A stretch of 64,000 nt of DNA. Origin: Ceratotherium simum simum. Lineage: Eukaryota; Chordata; Mammalia; Perissodactyla; Rhinocerotidae. The DNA lies in NCBI RefSeq assembly GCF_000283155.1, contig NW_004454239.1, positions 5,193,095 to 5,257,094 on the forward strand. Reading direction: 5' to 3'. The position numbers and the translations under genes were made by a program. This document shows, piece after piece, positions 56,901 to 64,000 of the stretch; positions within the stretch are counted from its first letter, which is position 1; each line of letters starts with the position of its first letter. The notes below the pieces were generated by a model that saw only the letters and a program-made list of their open reading frames with translations, was not told the DNA's origin and did no database searches.

Positions 56901-59900
56901 CATAAGTGAGGCATGCAGAACGCCACCTTGTAGAGAGTAAGCAAGCACTATGTAAGTTTTTGCTATGATCATCATCACACAGGTCAGAAAAGTTAAAATA
57001 TAATTTCATTAAAATGGATTCAAATACATTGACTCATTTTCCTAGGGCTTAAACTAAGCACTTCACAAGTATTACTTTAGTCCTTAAAACACTCTCACAG
57101 GATAGGACCTATAACTATCTCATTTCATAGATGAGGACTCTGAGGCACAGACAGGTGAAGTCAGTTGCCCAAGGCTGCACAGCTAATACACGGCAGCAAC
57201 AGGATTTGAAGCCAGGCAGTTTGGCTCTAAAGCTCCTGCTCCTAAGCACAAGGATGAACTACCTGCCTCCTGAAAGGGGCCTTAAAAAAGATTAACATCT
57301 CTTCCCGAGGAGATTAAATTTCCTATAGCGCCATCTGCACCCTGCCTCCACGATCCCACAGGTGTCTCCTGCAGGCGCACTGCCTGCCAACACCTCCTGG
57401 AGACGTGCCCTCAATTAACTGAAGACGAGAATGAGTCTCCTCTTTCCTCTACGCAGATCCAGGTGAGCACCTGCTTCCAGGCGCCAGGTCTAAGAGCAGG
57501 CTGACCTGCGAAAGCAGAGCAGACACAAGAGGCAGGACCTGGACACCCCTTTCTGGCCCAGCCAGGGTTCCCTCTCAGCACAAGCTGCATCTCATCAACA
57601 GGGGTCAGCTGCTGACTAACTGAGGGACACAAACCTGTCCACTTGATTTTATTAAATCAACACATAGTAACTTAGCCAGTATTAAATCAATTCATAATAA
57701 CTTAGCCGATGTTAAATCAACTCATAATAATTTAGCCAACATTAAATCAATACATAATAACTTAGCCAATGCAGACTTCCAAAGGGAAATCATTAAACTA
57801 CATGGCATAATGAGAAAAACAAAACTAGTATCTTTTCTAAGATGCAATTCTAAGTGTCTTTTTGTACTGCTATTTTCCCCCTTATAATGAGTGATGGAAC
57901 CATCTGTGAAGGAGCCTTTGTGACAAGATCTGAGACAGAGGTCTTATATACATCAGGTCACCTCACAGCCAGAACCCAGCAAGCAGATGTTACCACCCCA
58001 CTGTCATTTGATCCTCACACCCCATTTCTCTCCTTTCTATCGTCTTTCTCAGCTATTTTCCAATTCCTATCCGTGGGAAAAATAAAGTAGGATTATAAAA
58101 CGGTGTGTGGTGCTGTGAAAATAATCTAAAGAATATGGGACAAGATGACAGAAAACCTAAATTCTAATCCCACTTCTTGTCACATTTGTCAGCTGTTAAG
58201 AATTTATACCTGTAACTTTCCATGAGCTTAACTGTCTCATCTGTAAAATGATGAAAACAATACATGGCTTGATCATTTCATAGGGTCGTCACGACAGTCA
58301 GATGAATTAAATCAGTGAAATAATTTTACAAACTATATATTCATCTCTAAATGCCAGGACTCTCTTGACTCGGCCGATGGCCCATAACCGGGGGCTCATG
58401 GTGAGAATCCATGATGTGATAAGAGAAAGGAGTTTCTCAGAGGACAGTTTCTGTCCTGCCAGTTTGGAAACAAAATGAGTAATGTAACCTAAGCTTTACC
58501 AAAGGTCAGGTGCAAAATTTAGAAACAAATACTTAATCCATTTTGTTGTGAAACAAAATTATCTTCAACTTACTCCATTTCTACTTGGTAACGACTTGTA
58601 GCAGCCCCCTGTTTGCAAAATTGTAAGCACTGGTGGAAGGTACAAGAGAGGGTCATTTCCACAATGAGAAATGACAACCACATCACAGCCACGTGCTATG
58701 GGAGGCCAAGAGTACGATTCGGTGTGGCTAGGTCCAGGAAACTTATTTCTTTGAAGAGCCTACAAAACATCAACAACAACCAAAAAACCACAATAAAGCA
58801 TCGAAAACCAATAAAAACTCCATCTTACTGCTCACTTTACCCCAACAAAAAGTAGACTGCTCAATCTGGTATTTTCCAAGACCTAACTTGGTAAGTCCCC
58901 CTGAATCTTTTCCAGCACCAAACTCCTGCTATAAGACTCTTGCTTTTCCGGGGTCCAAATTCAAAGAACCCAATAGGTGGTCCACTGACCAACCAGGCAT
59001 TAAAGCTCACCAGAACAAGAACGTCACTTCTCCTTTTCTTCCTAACACTCTGCCGGAGCATCAACTTCACTTGTAAAGCCTTTCACTAACACGCCTTTGC
59101 TTATTTTTGTACGTAACTGTCACTAAAACCTCCCACAGGTTCCAACCGAGGCGAGTCCTCCAGCCACAATGATCCCATCTTCCAAAGGGCTGAACTCATC
59201 AGCACCATTATCTCCAAGAACTCCTCGTCCCCAGGCCCCGCACCCTCACTGTAGTTGGGGCTGACGACTCTCTGCGCCCGGTGTGCAGCTGTCATCCTGG
59301 GATCCTCCTGCACCATCACCCTCTTGTCTGCAACTCCTGTCGTCGTCTTTCTTGGTTTGCTTTCTTGTTTTGGTGGAGAACTTAATTCAGTAGCTTCTTG
59401 ACAAACGGTACAGAGGAGTAAATTTGAGACTCGTGTGTCTGAAAACATCCTCATTCTACCTCTACACTTCATCGACAGTTTGAGTATAGACCTCCAGGTT
59501 GGAAATAACATTCCATGAGAATTTTGGAGTCAATGCTCCTAGTGTTACTGTGGAGAAGTCAGAAGCCATTCTAATTCCTGATCGTGCGTGTGGGACCGGT
59601 TTCTTCTCTTGGGAAGCTTTCCTGGTCTCTGAATCTCTTGTTAAGATGCTCCACAACATGTCGACCACCCTGTTTCTTGGCTGTGCTGGGCCTGTGGTAG
59701 ATAAACTCTCTTAATTTGGAGAGTCATGTCCATTAAGTCCAGACATCATTCCTGTGTTACTCTTCTCATAATTTTCTGCCCTCTTCATTCTTTCCAGAAA
59801 TCCCTTCCAGATATTGGACCTCGAATTGACTCTCAAAGTCTTCCCTCCCCCATTTCCATCCTTTTGTGTTTTTGTTTTACTTTCTGCTAGTTCCCATTTT

Positions 59901-62900
59901 CTCTCAAATCTACTATTGACTTTTATTTCTATAACATTTTGAATTTCCAAGAAACTTTTTATTCACCAACCGTTACTGTTAATTATATGCAACGTCTTCT
60001 CTCATCTCTGAGGATATTTATTTTCTAACACTTTTCCTCCACTCCCTACATCGTTTGTTTCCTTCAGAGTTTGTTTGTTCTTTTAGATGAGGGCTTTCTT
60101 CAAATGTCTGATGGTCCCTGAGGTCTGTGAACACTGAGGAGGCCACTAAGAGCTGACTAGAAGACGTGTGGGCCAGGCAAAGCTCGTCACCGTGCGAGTC
60201 ACACCACTTTGGGAAGACAAGGCAGCAAGCAAGCGTTCTTACTGGGGGAATTCCAAAGAGCATCATCTAAAGGTCATTCTCCAGGGCCATTCAGTTTCTC
60301 CACAAAAAGCCTCCAATCGCCTTCCTGCAACACTGGCTGTGGATGTTCAGGAAACAGGGTAGGAGGTTCACTACCCCACCCACCCCACTCCTTCCTCTGT
60401 AAGTCAGCCAGACTCTGTTGCCTGTTTCCATCTTCTAAAAGCCAGTGGAAATCTCCTGACCACCAAAGACTTCACTCTCTTTAGACTCATCCTTGGGGTT
60501 TCATCTTTCTTTTTTCTTTTTTTAATACTTTAAACTTTTTGTTTTGTATCAAGAAGGAAGTAGACAAACATGTATAATCAATTTACTGGGTGAAACCACA
60601 GGTCTATACAGCAGCTTTGAAAAGAATGCTAAGTATATCATAATTGCTCTGGCAACTTGTTGCTACTTGGAAGTCCATTTCCAGAGGCACGCTTGAAAAA
60701 TTATCTCAGAAAAGCATTATAGCTATACAATGGTTTCTCCACAAGAGAATTACTCACTTGTAAGAAGTTAACCTGGACTTAAGAATAAATGAGAAATTAA
60801 TAACAAAAGCTTAAAAGAGAATTTCAAAAGCAAAGAAATTACACAAATGCAACCTTAGAACTGTTTATTAAAAAATCCTTCTACATTAGAACAGCTCAGT
60901 ATTCCTCTGTGAGTTTGGCTTTAGGGGCACTTTTACCCTTTTCAGGTCTGCCGAGAGTGGCGACATGTCAATGGACAGGCACGGCTCGATCTTGTTCCGG
61001 AGCACTACAAGCGGCCGCCACGTGCCCGACTGCAGCTTCTGCAACTGAGAGAACACGTGCTTAGACGACTCTGCCTTGTGGCATCAGCACAGAAAGAACA
61101 TCAGGCACTTTACGGAAATGTAAAAAATACAAGAGCTTGATTTCAATGTAAAAACCTAGGTATACATGCTTAGCAAAAACCACTAAAACTACCAAAATGA
61201 AAGGAAGATCATCTATTACCCAAATTAAAAAAGAGCAATTTCTCTAAAGCAATAATTCACTAGGTAATTTCTAAAGGGATGTCTTCGGGTCAAGTCCCCC
61301 ACCTAAGGGGTTTCTTTTCTCATCTCAAGTTCAGAGGAAGGAAGAAGAGGGATTTAAAGAGTAAACAGTTTTGTTTCTTTTTTTACTTTTTTTTTAGGGT
61401 TGTAATACCTGCTGCAGATCAGAGAGTCCATCAGCTCTCAAAGGATCAGGATTTAAAAACTGCAATAATCTGTAAAACAGTTAAAAGGACAATTTGAAGA
61501 AAAAAAGAATGTTTCCATTTCTTCAATTGAGCTATTATTTGAATTCTTCTTTGACAGAGGTAAAATGAACTACATATTGCAGGGCACAGCTATGAAATTA
61601 CTGCTGGTTCTGTTCTGCCTTGTTCATTGCGATGTAAGGGTCACGGTGGTCATGCCAGTCTCCTGTGTCCCCACCTCGACCCCGGGCCCCAGGCCGTGGA
61701 CTCGGCACTGCCAATCCCAGGAGCACCTGCTCCGACCAAGGAGAACACTGCCTGGTCATGTGGTCATCTCATGGTTCTAAGAAACCCACTGCCTCCTTTC
61801 TTCTTTGCTGTTTAATCTTGAACCACTTTCGGGTTCCCTGGACCCATAGTGGACTGACAGAACTGACGTAGTTTAATCAGTGAGCTCTATGTAAAAGACA
61901 TTTAGCTGAACAGGAGATAAGATACCACCTTTTAATACAAAAATAAAAGGCAAGAGAATATCTTGGGGTTAATTTATCAAGTTAAAATTTGCTGCACGGA
62001 TAATGCAAAATCTTTTGTTTGGAGGAAAATGAACACTTGTAGCACCTTTCACTTGTCACAGCTTTCAGGTGACAGGGTGGAGGGATGTCCTGGGAGTAGG
62101 ATGTCAACTCAGGTGCATTAACTGCCACCCCGAGATCTGTGGGCTCCATAGCAGCCTGCAGAGCCCTGGCCCTGAAACCCTGTGAGGAGCTCCTGCTGGG
62201 TGAGAGGACATCACAGGGCCACAGTGTGGCCTCTGAGAAGGGGAGCAGCCCAAACTGCTGCACATCAGCACCCTCCCCCGAATCATCCCAGGCCAATTAG
62301 TGGATACAGCACGACCTACCCACTTCTGAACCGTCAAACTCTGTCACTCTGGTGGCTTCAGAGCAGCCATAGTTACTTGGAATGTAAGAGTGTTTTACTC
62401 CATTGTTAACAACTTGTAAGTGAATACTCTGTGAGTCTGGCAGAACAAAAAAATCCCCAAGTTCAATGCTGCAAATAATTAAAGTTTCTCCAGCAGGTCG
62501 TAGGCCTATCTACCATCAGAAAACTGGGAAGAAAGCAAACACCAACCCACATAAAATCAACAGCCCCAAAAGATCAACTATATCTTATTTGTTTCATAGA
62601 ATTGTTCACTTCACCAAGAGAATCAGGAAGGGGAGGTAGGAAATGACTATTTACAGTGGAATGAAGCTTTAAACAGAAAAATCTTCACTAGTAAAGGGAA
62701 AAGAAAAAAATGAACTTGAGAGCCCACAGAAGACACCACGTGTATCTATTTTTTAATGGGAATGCAGGTTTGAAAATAATAAAATCATATGTAAATTCTT
62801 CCTGCTTATAATTTTATTACAATTATTTCAATAAAAAATTTAGGCCAAGAAAAAGTTCATACTTCACACAACCATTCTTCTCGTTGTATTCTTTCTTCTC

Positions 62901-62943
62901 AGCCAATCTAAGTGATTTCTCATTTGATTTCTGACAGGAAGCT
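26832..62943 (-). CDS. TDRD12: TDRD12, Tudor domain-containing helicase-like protein (21 exons, 5' end outside)
   Basis: TDRD12 acts in germ cells with PIWI proteins (MILI in mouse) and TDRD1 in secondary piRNA production and transposon silencing. Exons from 5' to 3' (- strand): 62863-62943, 61409-61469, 60937-61044, 58574-58759, 56693-56849, 56096-56223, 55275-55466, 54908-55036, 53886-54003, 53127-53266, 52773-52993, 50287-50383, 42603-42790, 41637-41847, 36698-36790, 34640-34812, 27947-28007, 27742-27855, 27501-27654, 27347-27413 and 26832-26923. They total 2771 nt, about 923 codons. Phases agree at every junction except 34640 to 28007, where an exon is missing or alternative. Domains: Q-motif-like and helicase N half, helicase C half, CCCH finger, Tudor, CS domain, acidic tail. 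The N-terminal Tudor and start lie beyond the window. Convergent with SLC7A9, as in human. Confidence 0.95.
27347..27413 (-). CDS. TDRD12: TDRD12 coding exon after CS domain
   Basis: 67 bp, phase 0 to 1, encoding [20 protein letters not shown]. Acceptor TTGAACAG, donor GTAAGA. The DFDxW motif is typical of the end of p23/CS-type domains. Confidence 0.9.
27501..27654 (-). CDS. TDRD12: TDRD12 coding exon, CS domain second half
   Basis: 154 bp, phase 2 to 0. Encodes [20 protein letters not shown] and ends [13 protein letters not shown]. The Leu-rich strand pattern and W-x-R-L-L match CS (p23/Sgt1-like) domains, which serve as co-chaperone or protein-contact modules. Donor GTGAGT. Confidence 0.92.
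27742..27855 (-). CDS. TDRD12: TDRD12 coding exon, CS domain first half
   Basis: 114 bp, phase 2 to 2. Encodes [20 protein letters not shown] and the following [17 protein letters not shown]. The WFQ-x5-V-x-L-x-I start is the classic first strands of a CS domain. Donor GTAGGT. Confidence 0.92.
27947..28007 (-). CDS. TDRD12: TDRD12 coding exon, linker before CS domain
   Basis: 61 bp with acceptor TTTTTGTGCAG and donor GTACGT, encoding [19 protein letters not shown]. It joins the CS exon cleanly (phase 2) but needs a phase-1 partner upstream, which the exon at 34640-34812 (ends phase 2) does not give. An alternative acceptor at CCTATAG would extend it by 22 bases and need phase 0. Confidence 0.7.
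28008..29990. other. TDRD12 intron with old L1 piece
   Basis: Holds an old L1 (+) at about 28456-28920 (TAGCAGCTTTAACACCAATA onward). The rest is unassigned except for the weak microexon candidate at 29579-29603. Confidence 0.5.
29579..29603 (-). CDS. TDRD12: Candidate 25-bp TDRD12 microexon
   Basis: A stop-free 25-bp segment lies between a strong acceptor (GCTTTTTTGTGCAACAG) and a strong donor (GTAAGA). It accepts phase 2 from the 34640-34812 exon and leaves phase 0, which would fit the alternative CCTATAG acceptor of the next exon. This is proposed only from splice signals and phase; no homology supports it. Confidence 0.15.
30220..30660 (+). mobile_element. LINE-2 fragment
   Basis: Resembles the L2 coding region (AACCTTAGCATGTCCCAAAC, then ACTCAGAATCC). 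Diverged and partial. Confidence 0.55.
31090..32040 (+). mobile_element. LINE-2, 3' half with intact tail
   Basis: A long L2 match: CTACTTCTCACCACCTCCAC, then TATTCTCAACACAGCAGCCA and CTCAAAACCCTCCCAAGGCT. It ends with the typical CACTCAATAAATATTTACTG and AATGAATAA. Confidence 0.85.
32160..33490 (+). mobile_element. Old L1 (5'UTR-like part joined to 3' end)
   Basis: Starts like an L1M 5'UTR (AAAATGGCAGACTAGGAAGT), then skips to the ORF2 tail (GTGCACTGCTGGTGGGAATG at 32828) and a 3'UTR ending AAAAAAACA. Most of the coding part is deleted. Confidence 0.7.
33560..34565. mobile_element. Old L1 with 5' inversion
   Basis: The left part (33560-33850) is L1 ORF2 tail in - orientation and the right part (33920-34565) is the next L1 segment in + orientation. 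The two meet in the consensus order, as twin priming produces. Confidence 0.75.
34640..34812 (-). CDS. TDRD12: TDRD12 coding exon after Tudor
   Basis: 173 bp, phase 0 to 2, encoding [20 protein letters not shown] and on to CEESLSQT. The acceptor has a long T-tract (TATTTTTTCTTTGATTCAAG); donor GTAAGT. Confidence 0.92.
34813..36697. other. TDRD12 introns around 35-36.7 kb, L2 tail only
   Basis: An L2-like 3' end (AGTAGGTGCTCAATAAATAT) is at about 36137-36170. The long + frame at 35194-35700 shows no family resemblance. The rest is unassigned. Confidence 0.5.
36698..36790 (-). CDS. TDRD12: TDRD12 coding exon, end of Tudor region
   Basis: 93 bp, 31 whole codons: [20 protein letters not shown], then [11 protein letters not shown]. 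Acceptor TTTTTTTCAG, donor GTAAGT. Confidence 0.94.
36791..37983. other. TDRD12 intron between exon 36698-36790 and Tigger
   Basis: Contains an L2/MIR-like tail near 37500-37610 (GACCATGACCTTTTGGCTAA onward). The rest is not recognised. Confidence 0.45.
38443..38654 (+). mobile_element. ERE SINE inside Tigger
   Basis: Full head GGGCCGGCCCTGTGGCTTAG, B box GGTTCGGATCC, and a TAAATAAATAAAATC-type tail. It sits between CAAAATT and the continuing Tigger sequence. Confidence 0.92.
39089..39406 (-). mobile_element. ERE SINE (long form) inside Tigger
   Basis: Flanked by AGAAGGTTTTC at 39078-39088 and 39407-39417, an exact duplication of Tigger sequence. Confidence 0.93.
40025..40264 (-). pseudogene. 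Tigger transposase fragment
   Basis: 80-codon open remnant containing [20 protein letters not shown] and [13 protein letters not shown], the CENP-B-like DNA-binding part of Tigger (pogo-type) transposase. It is interrupted on both sides and is not a host gene. Confidence 0.85.
40829..41060 (+). mobile_element. ERE SINE inside Tigger, near its 3' end
   Basis: Head GGGGCCGGCTCCGTGGC and a long A/C-rich tail. Flanking AAACATCTGCG copies mark the insertion site within the Tigger terminus. Confidence 0.92.
41637..41847 (-). CDS. TDRD12: TDRD12 coding exon, Tudor domain core
   Basis: 211 bp, phase 2 to 0. Encodes [20 protein letters not shown], then [20 protein letters not shown] and [17 protein letters not shown]. 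This is the Tudor barrel (V-x-F-I-D-E-G strand). The usual FIDYGN is FIDEGR here, so the Tyr and Asn that help hold methyl-arginine are absent. It lies just 0.5 kb beyond the Tigger element. Donor GTGAGT. Confidence 0.95.
42180..42365 (+). repeat. MIR SINE fragment
   Basis: Contains CTCAGTTTTCTTAACTGGAA and ends AGCTCAATAAATGTCCG, the usual MIR order. Confidence 0.6.
42603..42790 (-). CDS. TDRD12: TDRD12 coding exon, start of Tudor region
   Basis: 188 bp, phase 0 to 2. Encodes [20 protein letters not shown], then [13 protein letters not shown] and [14 protein letters not shown]. The N-x-YFGRI strand and following helix are the flanking SN-like part of an extended Tudor. Donor GTAAAA. Confidence 0.94.
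43071..43266 (-). mobile_element. ERE SINE (short form)
   Basis: Poly-T start, GAGGAAGAT and GTGTGG-like blocks, ends GGGCCGGCCC on +. Flanked by CCTTTGTTTA at 43061-43070 and 43267-43276. Confidence 0.9.
43277..44980. other. TDRD12 intron with L2 tail
   Basis: An L2 fragment lies at about 43770-44160 (CTCAGGGCCTTTGCACTTGC and CTGCCTGGAAT). The remainder is unassigned. Confidence 0.55.
44985..46685 (+). mobile_element. Old L1 (L1M-type), ORF2 to 3' end
   Basis: Continuous decayed ORF2 tail (AAGCTACAGTAATCAAGCCA near 45430) through the 3'UTR with TTATATGTAAATTATACCTC, ending in an A-rich run. Confidence 0.82.
46690..48055 (+). mobile_element. Second old L1 in tandem, internally deleted
   Basis: A short 5' piece (46690-46870) is followed directly by the ORF2 tail (ACAGACACCTCACCAAAGAA near 47103) and a 3' end with CTCTGAAAAATAAAATATAT. 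It sits head to tail after the previous L1. Confidence 0.72.
48056..48812. other. A-rich TDRD12 intron, possibly L1 5' remains
   Basis: A-rich sequence with a LINE ORF1-like texture but no firm match. Confidence 0.35.
48813..49330 (+). mobile_element. Candidate solo endogenous-retrovirus LTR
   Basis: Starts TG and has LTR order: a TATA box (CTATATAAT, 49168-49176), a polyadenylation signal AATAAA (49256-49261) about 85 bp later, then a pyrimidine-rich GTCCTTTCTCTCCTGCC stretch typical of class I LTR R/U5. No internal viral genes flank it, so it would be a solo LTR. It is on the strand opposite to TDRD12. The right border is uncertain. Confidence 0.6.
49331..49775 (+). mobile_element. MaLR-type LTR (MLT1/MST-like)
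   Basis: Matches the mammalian MaLR LTR: ACAGTGACCTTATTTGTAAA, GGTGGGCCCTACATCCAGTG, CGACACCTTGATTTTGGACT and CAGAGCTGTGAGAGGATAAA, ending CAGCAGCACTAGGAAAC. Confidence 0.78.
49776..50286. other. TDRD12 intron, nothing recognised
   Basis: AT-rich sequence up to the zinc-finger exon. No element is supported. Confidence 0.45.
50287..50383 (-). CDS. TDRD12: TDRD12 coding exon, second half of CCCH zinc finger
   Basis: 97 bp, phase 2 to 0, encoding [20 protein letters not shown] and [12 protein letters not shown]. It supplies the third Cys and the His of the CCCH finger begun in the upstream exon. Acceptor CTTTTTTTCAG, donor GTAAGT. Confidence 0.94.
51000..52758 (+). mobile_element. Old L1 (L1M-type) interrupted by an ERE
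   Basis: ORF2 tail blocks (AGACCTGAAGGGGCACTTCA near 52048, GTGATTCCACTCCAAAGTAT near 52290) through a poly-A at 52752-52758. The ERE at 51455-51762 splits it. Its end is about 8 bp from a TDRD12 splice donor. Confidence 0.8.
51455..51762 (-). mobile_element. ERE SINE (long form) inside L1
   Basis: Full ERE on the - strand with an intact B box; TATAAAGCTTTTA copies flank it (51441-51453 and from 51763). Confidence 0.93.
52773..52993 (-). CDS. TDRD12: TDRD12 coding exon, helicase C end and first half of CCCH finger
   Basis: 221 bp, phase 0 to 2. Encodes [20 protein letters not shown], then [20 protein letters not shown], and ends [10 protein letters not shown]. The last part has the first two Cys of a C-x8-C-x5-C-x3-H finger. 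The donor GTAAGC lies only about 8 bp from the poly-A end of an intronic L1. Confidence 0.94.
53127..53266 (-). CDS. TDRD12: TDRD12 coding exon, helicase C half
   Basis: 140 bp, phase 1 to 0. Encodes [20 protein letters not shown], then [20 protein letters not shown] and QSLAEQ. It replaces the region where active DEAD helicases carry the HRxGRxxR motif. The donor is unusual (GTTTGA). Confidence 0.93.
53886..54003 (-). CDS. TDRD12: TDRD12 coding exon, helicase C half
   Basis: 118 bp, phase 0 to 1. Encodes [20 protein letters not shown], then [15 protein letters not shown]. Acceptor CATCTTTAG, donor GTAAGT. Confidence 0.94.
54254..54352. repeat. TG/TA alternating microsatellite
   Basis: About 100 bp of almost pure alternating purine-pyrimidine (ATACACACATATGTGTGTGT and on to ATATATAAATATATATAC) in a TDRD12 intron. 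Such tracts are length-variable and can adopt Z-DNA. Confidence 0.85.
54908..55036 (-). CDS. TDRD12: TDRD12 coding exon, helicase motif IV
   Basis: 129 bp, 43 codons. Contains [17 protein letters not shown], the counterpart of helicase motif IV (hhhFxxs), opening the C-terminal RecA-like fold. Donor GTGAGC. Confidence 0.95.
55275..55466 (-). CDS. TDRD12: TDRD12 coding exon, between motifs II and IV
   Basis: 192 bp, 64 codons. Begins [11 protein letters not shown] (internal, not a start) and contains [17 protein letters not shown] where active DEAD proteins have the SAT motif III; no SAT is present. Donor GTAATG. Confidence 0.94.
56096..56223 (-). CDS. TDRD12: TDRD12 coding exon, helicase motifs Ib and II (DEVE)
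   Basis: 128 bp, phase 1 to 0. Encodes [14 protein letters not shown] (motif Ib area) and [16 protein letters not shown]. Motif II reads DEVE in place of DEAD: the last Asp is Glu. Donor GTAAGT. Confidence 0.95.
56693..56849 (-). CDS. TDRD12: TDRD12 coding exon, helicase motif Ia
   Basis: 157 bp, phase 0 to 1. Encodes [20 protein letters not shown] (motif Ia, normally PTREL) and ends LPRGC, which joins DVIVTTP in the next exon. Acceptor TTTGTCTTTGCAG. Confidence 0.95.
57045..57260 (-). repeat. MIR SINE
   Basis: A good MIR in the complement sense: CATAGATGAGGACTCTGAGG, then GTTGCCCAAGGCTGCACAGC and GGATTTGAAGCCAGGCAG. Confidence 0.8.
57652..57771. repeat. 30-bp minisatellite, four copies
   Basis: Four head-to-tail units start at 57652, 57682, 57712 and 57742, each beginning TTAAATCAA and containing CATAATAACTTAGCC with a few substitutions. 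The spacing is exactly 30 bp. Confidence 0.92.
58120..58345 (+). repeat. MIR SINE
   Basis: Contains TTAACTGTCTCATCTGTAAA and ATTTCATAGGGTCGTCACGA, then GATGAATTAAATCAGTGAAA, the MIR core order. Confidence 0.7.
58574..58759 (-). CDS. TDRD12: TDRD12 coding exon, Q-motif-like segment and degenerate motif I
   Basis: 186 bp, 62 codons. Encodes [20 protein letters not shown] and [20 protein letters not shown]. The position of the Walker A loop (normally AxTGxGKT) reads SHCGNDP, with no GKT. Donor GTAAGT. Confidence 0.95.
58760..60936. other. TDRD12 intron with an unidentified moderately open region
   Basis: From about 59100 to 60480 the - strand has several adjacent open stretches (59101-59511, 59462-59668, 59711-59950, 60018-60266) in differing frames. 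The flanking TDRD12 exons join in phase without it, so it is not needed in the main transcript. It may be an old interspersed repeat or a pseudogene that I cannot name. Confidence 0.4.
60937..61044 (-). CDS. TDRD12: TDRD12 coding exon upstream of helicase
   Basis: 108 bp, 36 codons. Encodes [20 protein letters not shown] and [16 protein letters not shown], joining ALQRNKF in phase. Donor GTAAAA. Confidence 0.93.
61409..61469 (-). CDS. TDRD12: TDRD12 coding exon
   Basis: 61 bp, phase 2 to 0. Encodes [20 protein letters not shown]. Acceptor CTGTTTTACAG, donor GTATTA. Confidence 0.9.
61470..62862. other. TDRD12 intron, nothing recognised
   Basis: No exon or repeat could be supported between the two coding exons. 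Confidence 0.45.
62863..62943 (-). CDS. TDRD12: TDRD12 coding exon, most 5' found in window
   Basis: 81 bp, phase 2 to 2. Encodes [20 protein letters not shown] and EKNGCV, a charged linker. Acceptor GATTTCTAG, donor GTATGA. Phase matches the next exon. Earlier exons must lie beyond 64000. Confidence 0.82.
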
Positions 62944-64000
62944 CTAGAAATCAAAAACATTTATTAAAATTTCTGAACGTATTCACCCAAATCCTGAAAA
63001 TATCTTTATTTTCTGGGGTAAAACTAAGAAGTACCACTGAGGGATGAGCTGGTCTACATAAGTAAGTTCAGTGAGAACTGAAGCCGAGCCCTTTAAATGT
63101 GAAAACCGTTGTGACAGTTCTGGTGCTCACCACGAGGGAGAAAGCCCCCAAAGCCTCTCTCTCCTACTGAATAGAAACTCTGAATAAAGTACAAAAATAT
63201 AGGGGAGAGGAACCAAAATGTCAAAAACAACCAGAATCAGGGAGAATTTCCCAGGCTTTCACCTTCCTCTACCTCTTGGTGTTGACCCAAAGGTGGCCTG
63301 AGACTTGAAGTGTACAGCGGATGTAGACATCAAAACCTCTGAAAGAAACCCTCTATTTCAAGCCAGAGAACCGAGAAGACGAGCCTTAAACCAGAGAGTG
63401 CGGGGAATCCCAAACGATTTTTTCCTCTTTTTCTGTCCTGGCCCTGCCCCAAGGCCAGCTCTGACCACGAAGCTGTATGCTGCAACGGCAACGGCAGCGC
63501 AGTCACCTAAACCCTGAGAGAAAACCGCTCCCTCCCTCGAGGGGTACTGGGAAATGGGGACCCCGTGGTCTAAACACTGTGTGGGGAAAACCTCCATCTT
63601 TTTTTCTCTCTTATTTCTATTGTTGTGTTGCTCCACAAACAGCCCCAATCACATAGAACTGCCTGGCAGTCTCTCCAAGATAAACCATCTTCCTGGCCAG
63701 AGGAGCAAGGAGAGGGAGCATCAGAGAATAGTGAACGTCAGGAAAATCCTGGAAAAAAAAGGGAGCAAGACCGGAGGAGAAGAGGACCCCTTATTTCTGT
63801 TATGATACAACACAAGTCCCAGGCTCGCCCCAAGTTGAGTGTATTCAGAACAGACCCAAAGCAGCAGCACGCCAAAGACCCGGAAACTGAGCTCACACTG
63901 CAATCAACACTTGCAGAGAGTGAGACAGAATCTGAGGTCTGCTGAAACAAATAACAAAAACAACAAAATCAACTTTCTCCAGGGGATTTTAACAGAAACC
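62944..64000. other. TDRD12 intron running off the window
   Basis: No further TDRD12 exon was recognised. The stretch 63300-63950 has a repeat-like texture but no family match. Confidence 0.4.

Overview
This is mammalian genomic DNA. Twelve copies of the tRNA-derived ERE SINE, a family typical of Perissodactyla, point to a horse, rhinoceros or tapir lineage. Two intron-rich protein genes converge tail to tail, matching the mammalian SLC7A9/TDRD12 neighbourhood (human 19q13.11). No bacterial, viral or CRISPR-like system is present.

Left part (about 1.8-24 kb, + strand): SLC7A9, encoding b0,+AT, the light chain of the kidney and intestinal cystine/dibasic amino-acid exchanger. I could follow all 12 coding exons by GT-AG borders and phase. 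They join into one uninterrupted reading frame of 487 codons plus stop, the same length as human. Introns carry a 5'-truncated L1 (6.4-8.6 kb), older L1 remains (10.6-15 kb and 18.3-20.2 kb), two small DNA transposons and six EREs.

Middle (23.7-26.8 kb): a short intergenic/3'UTR zone with one ERE and opposed candidate polyadenylation signals.

Right part (26.8-63 kb and beyond, - strand): the 3' two thirds or more of TDRD12, a germline piRNA-pathway protein. Twenty-one coding exons are placed. In protein order they encode a helicase-like core with degenerate ATPase motifs, a CCCH zinc finger split by an intron, a Tudor domain, and a C-terminal CS (p23-like) domain with an acidic tail. The start codon and N-terminal Tudor lie past position 64000. 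One junction (34.6 to 28.0 kb) does not match in phase, so an exon is missing from the model there. TDRD12 introns hold a near-complete Tigger1-type transposon (38.0-41.1 kb) carrying three nested EREs, several L1s (one 5'-inverted), L2 and MIR fragments, a MaLR LTR, a candidate solo ERV LTR, a 30-bp minisatellite and a TG/TA microsatellite.

The two genes are not functionally linked: one is an epithelial transporter, the other a germline transposon-silencing factor. The most interesting content is the degenerate helicase of TDRD12, the unresolved C-terminal splice path, and the layered transposon record.
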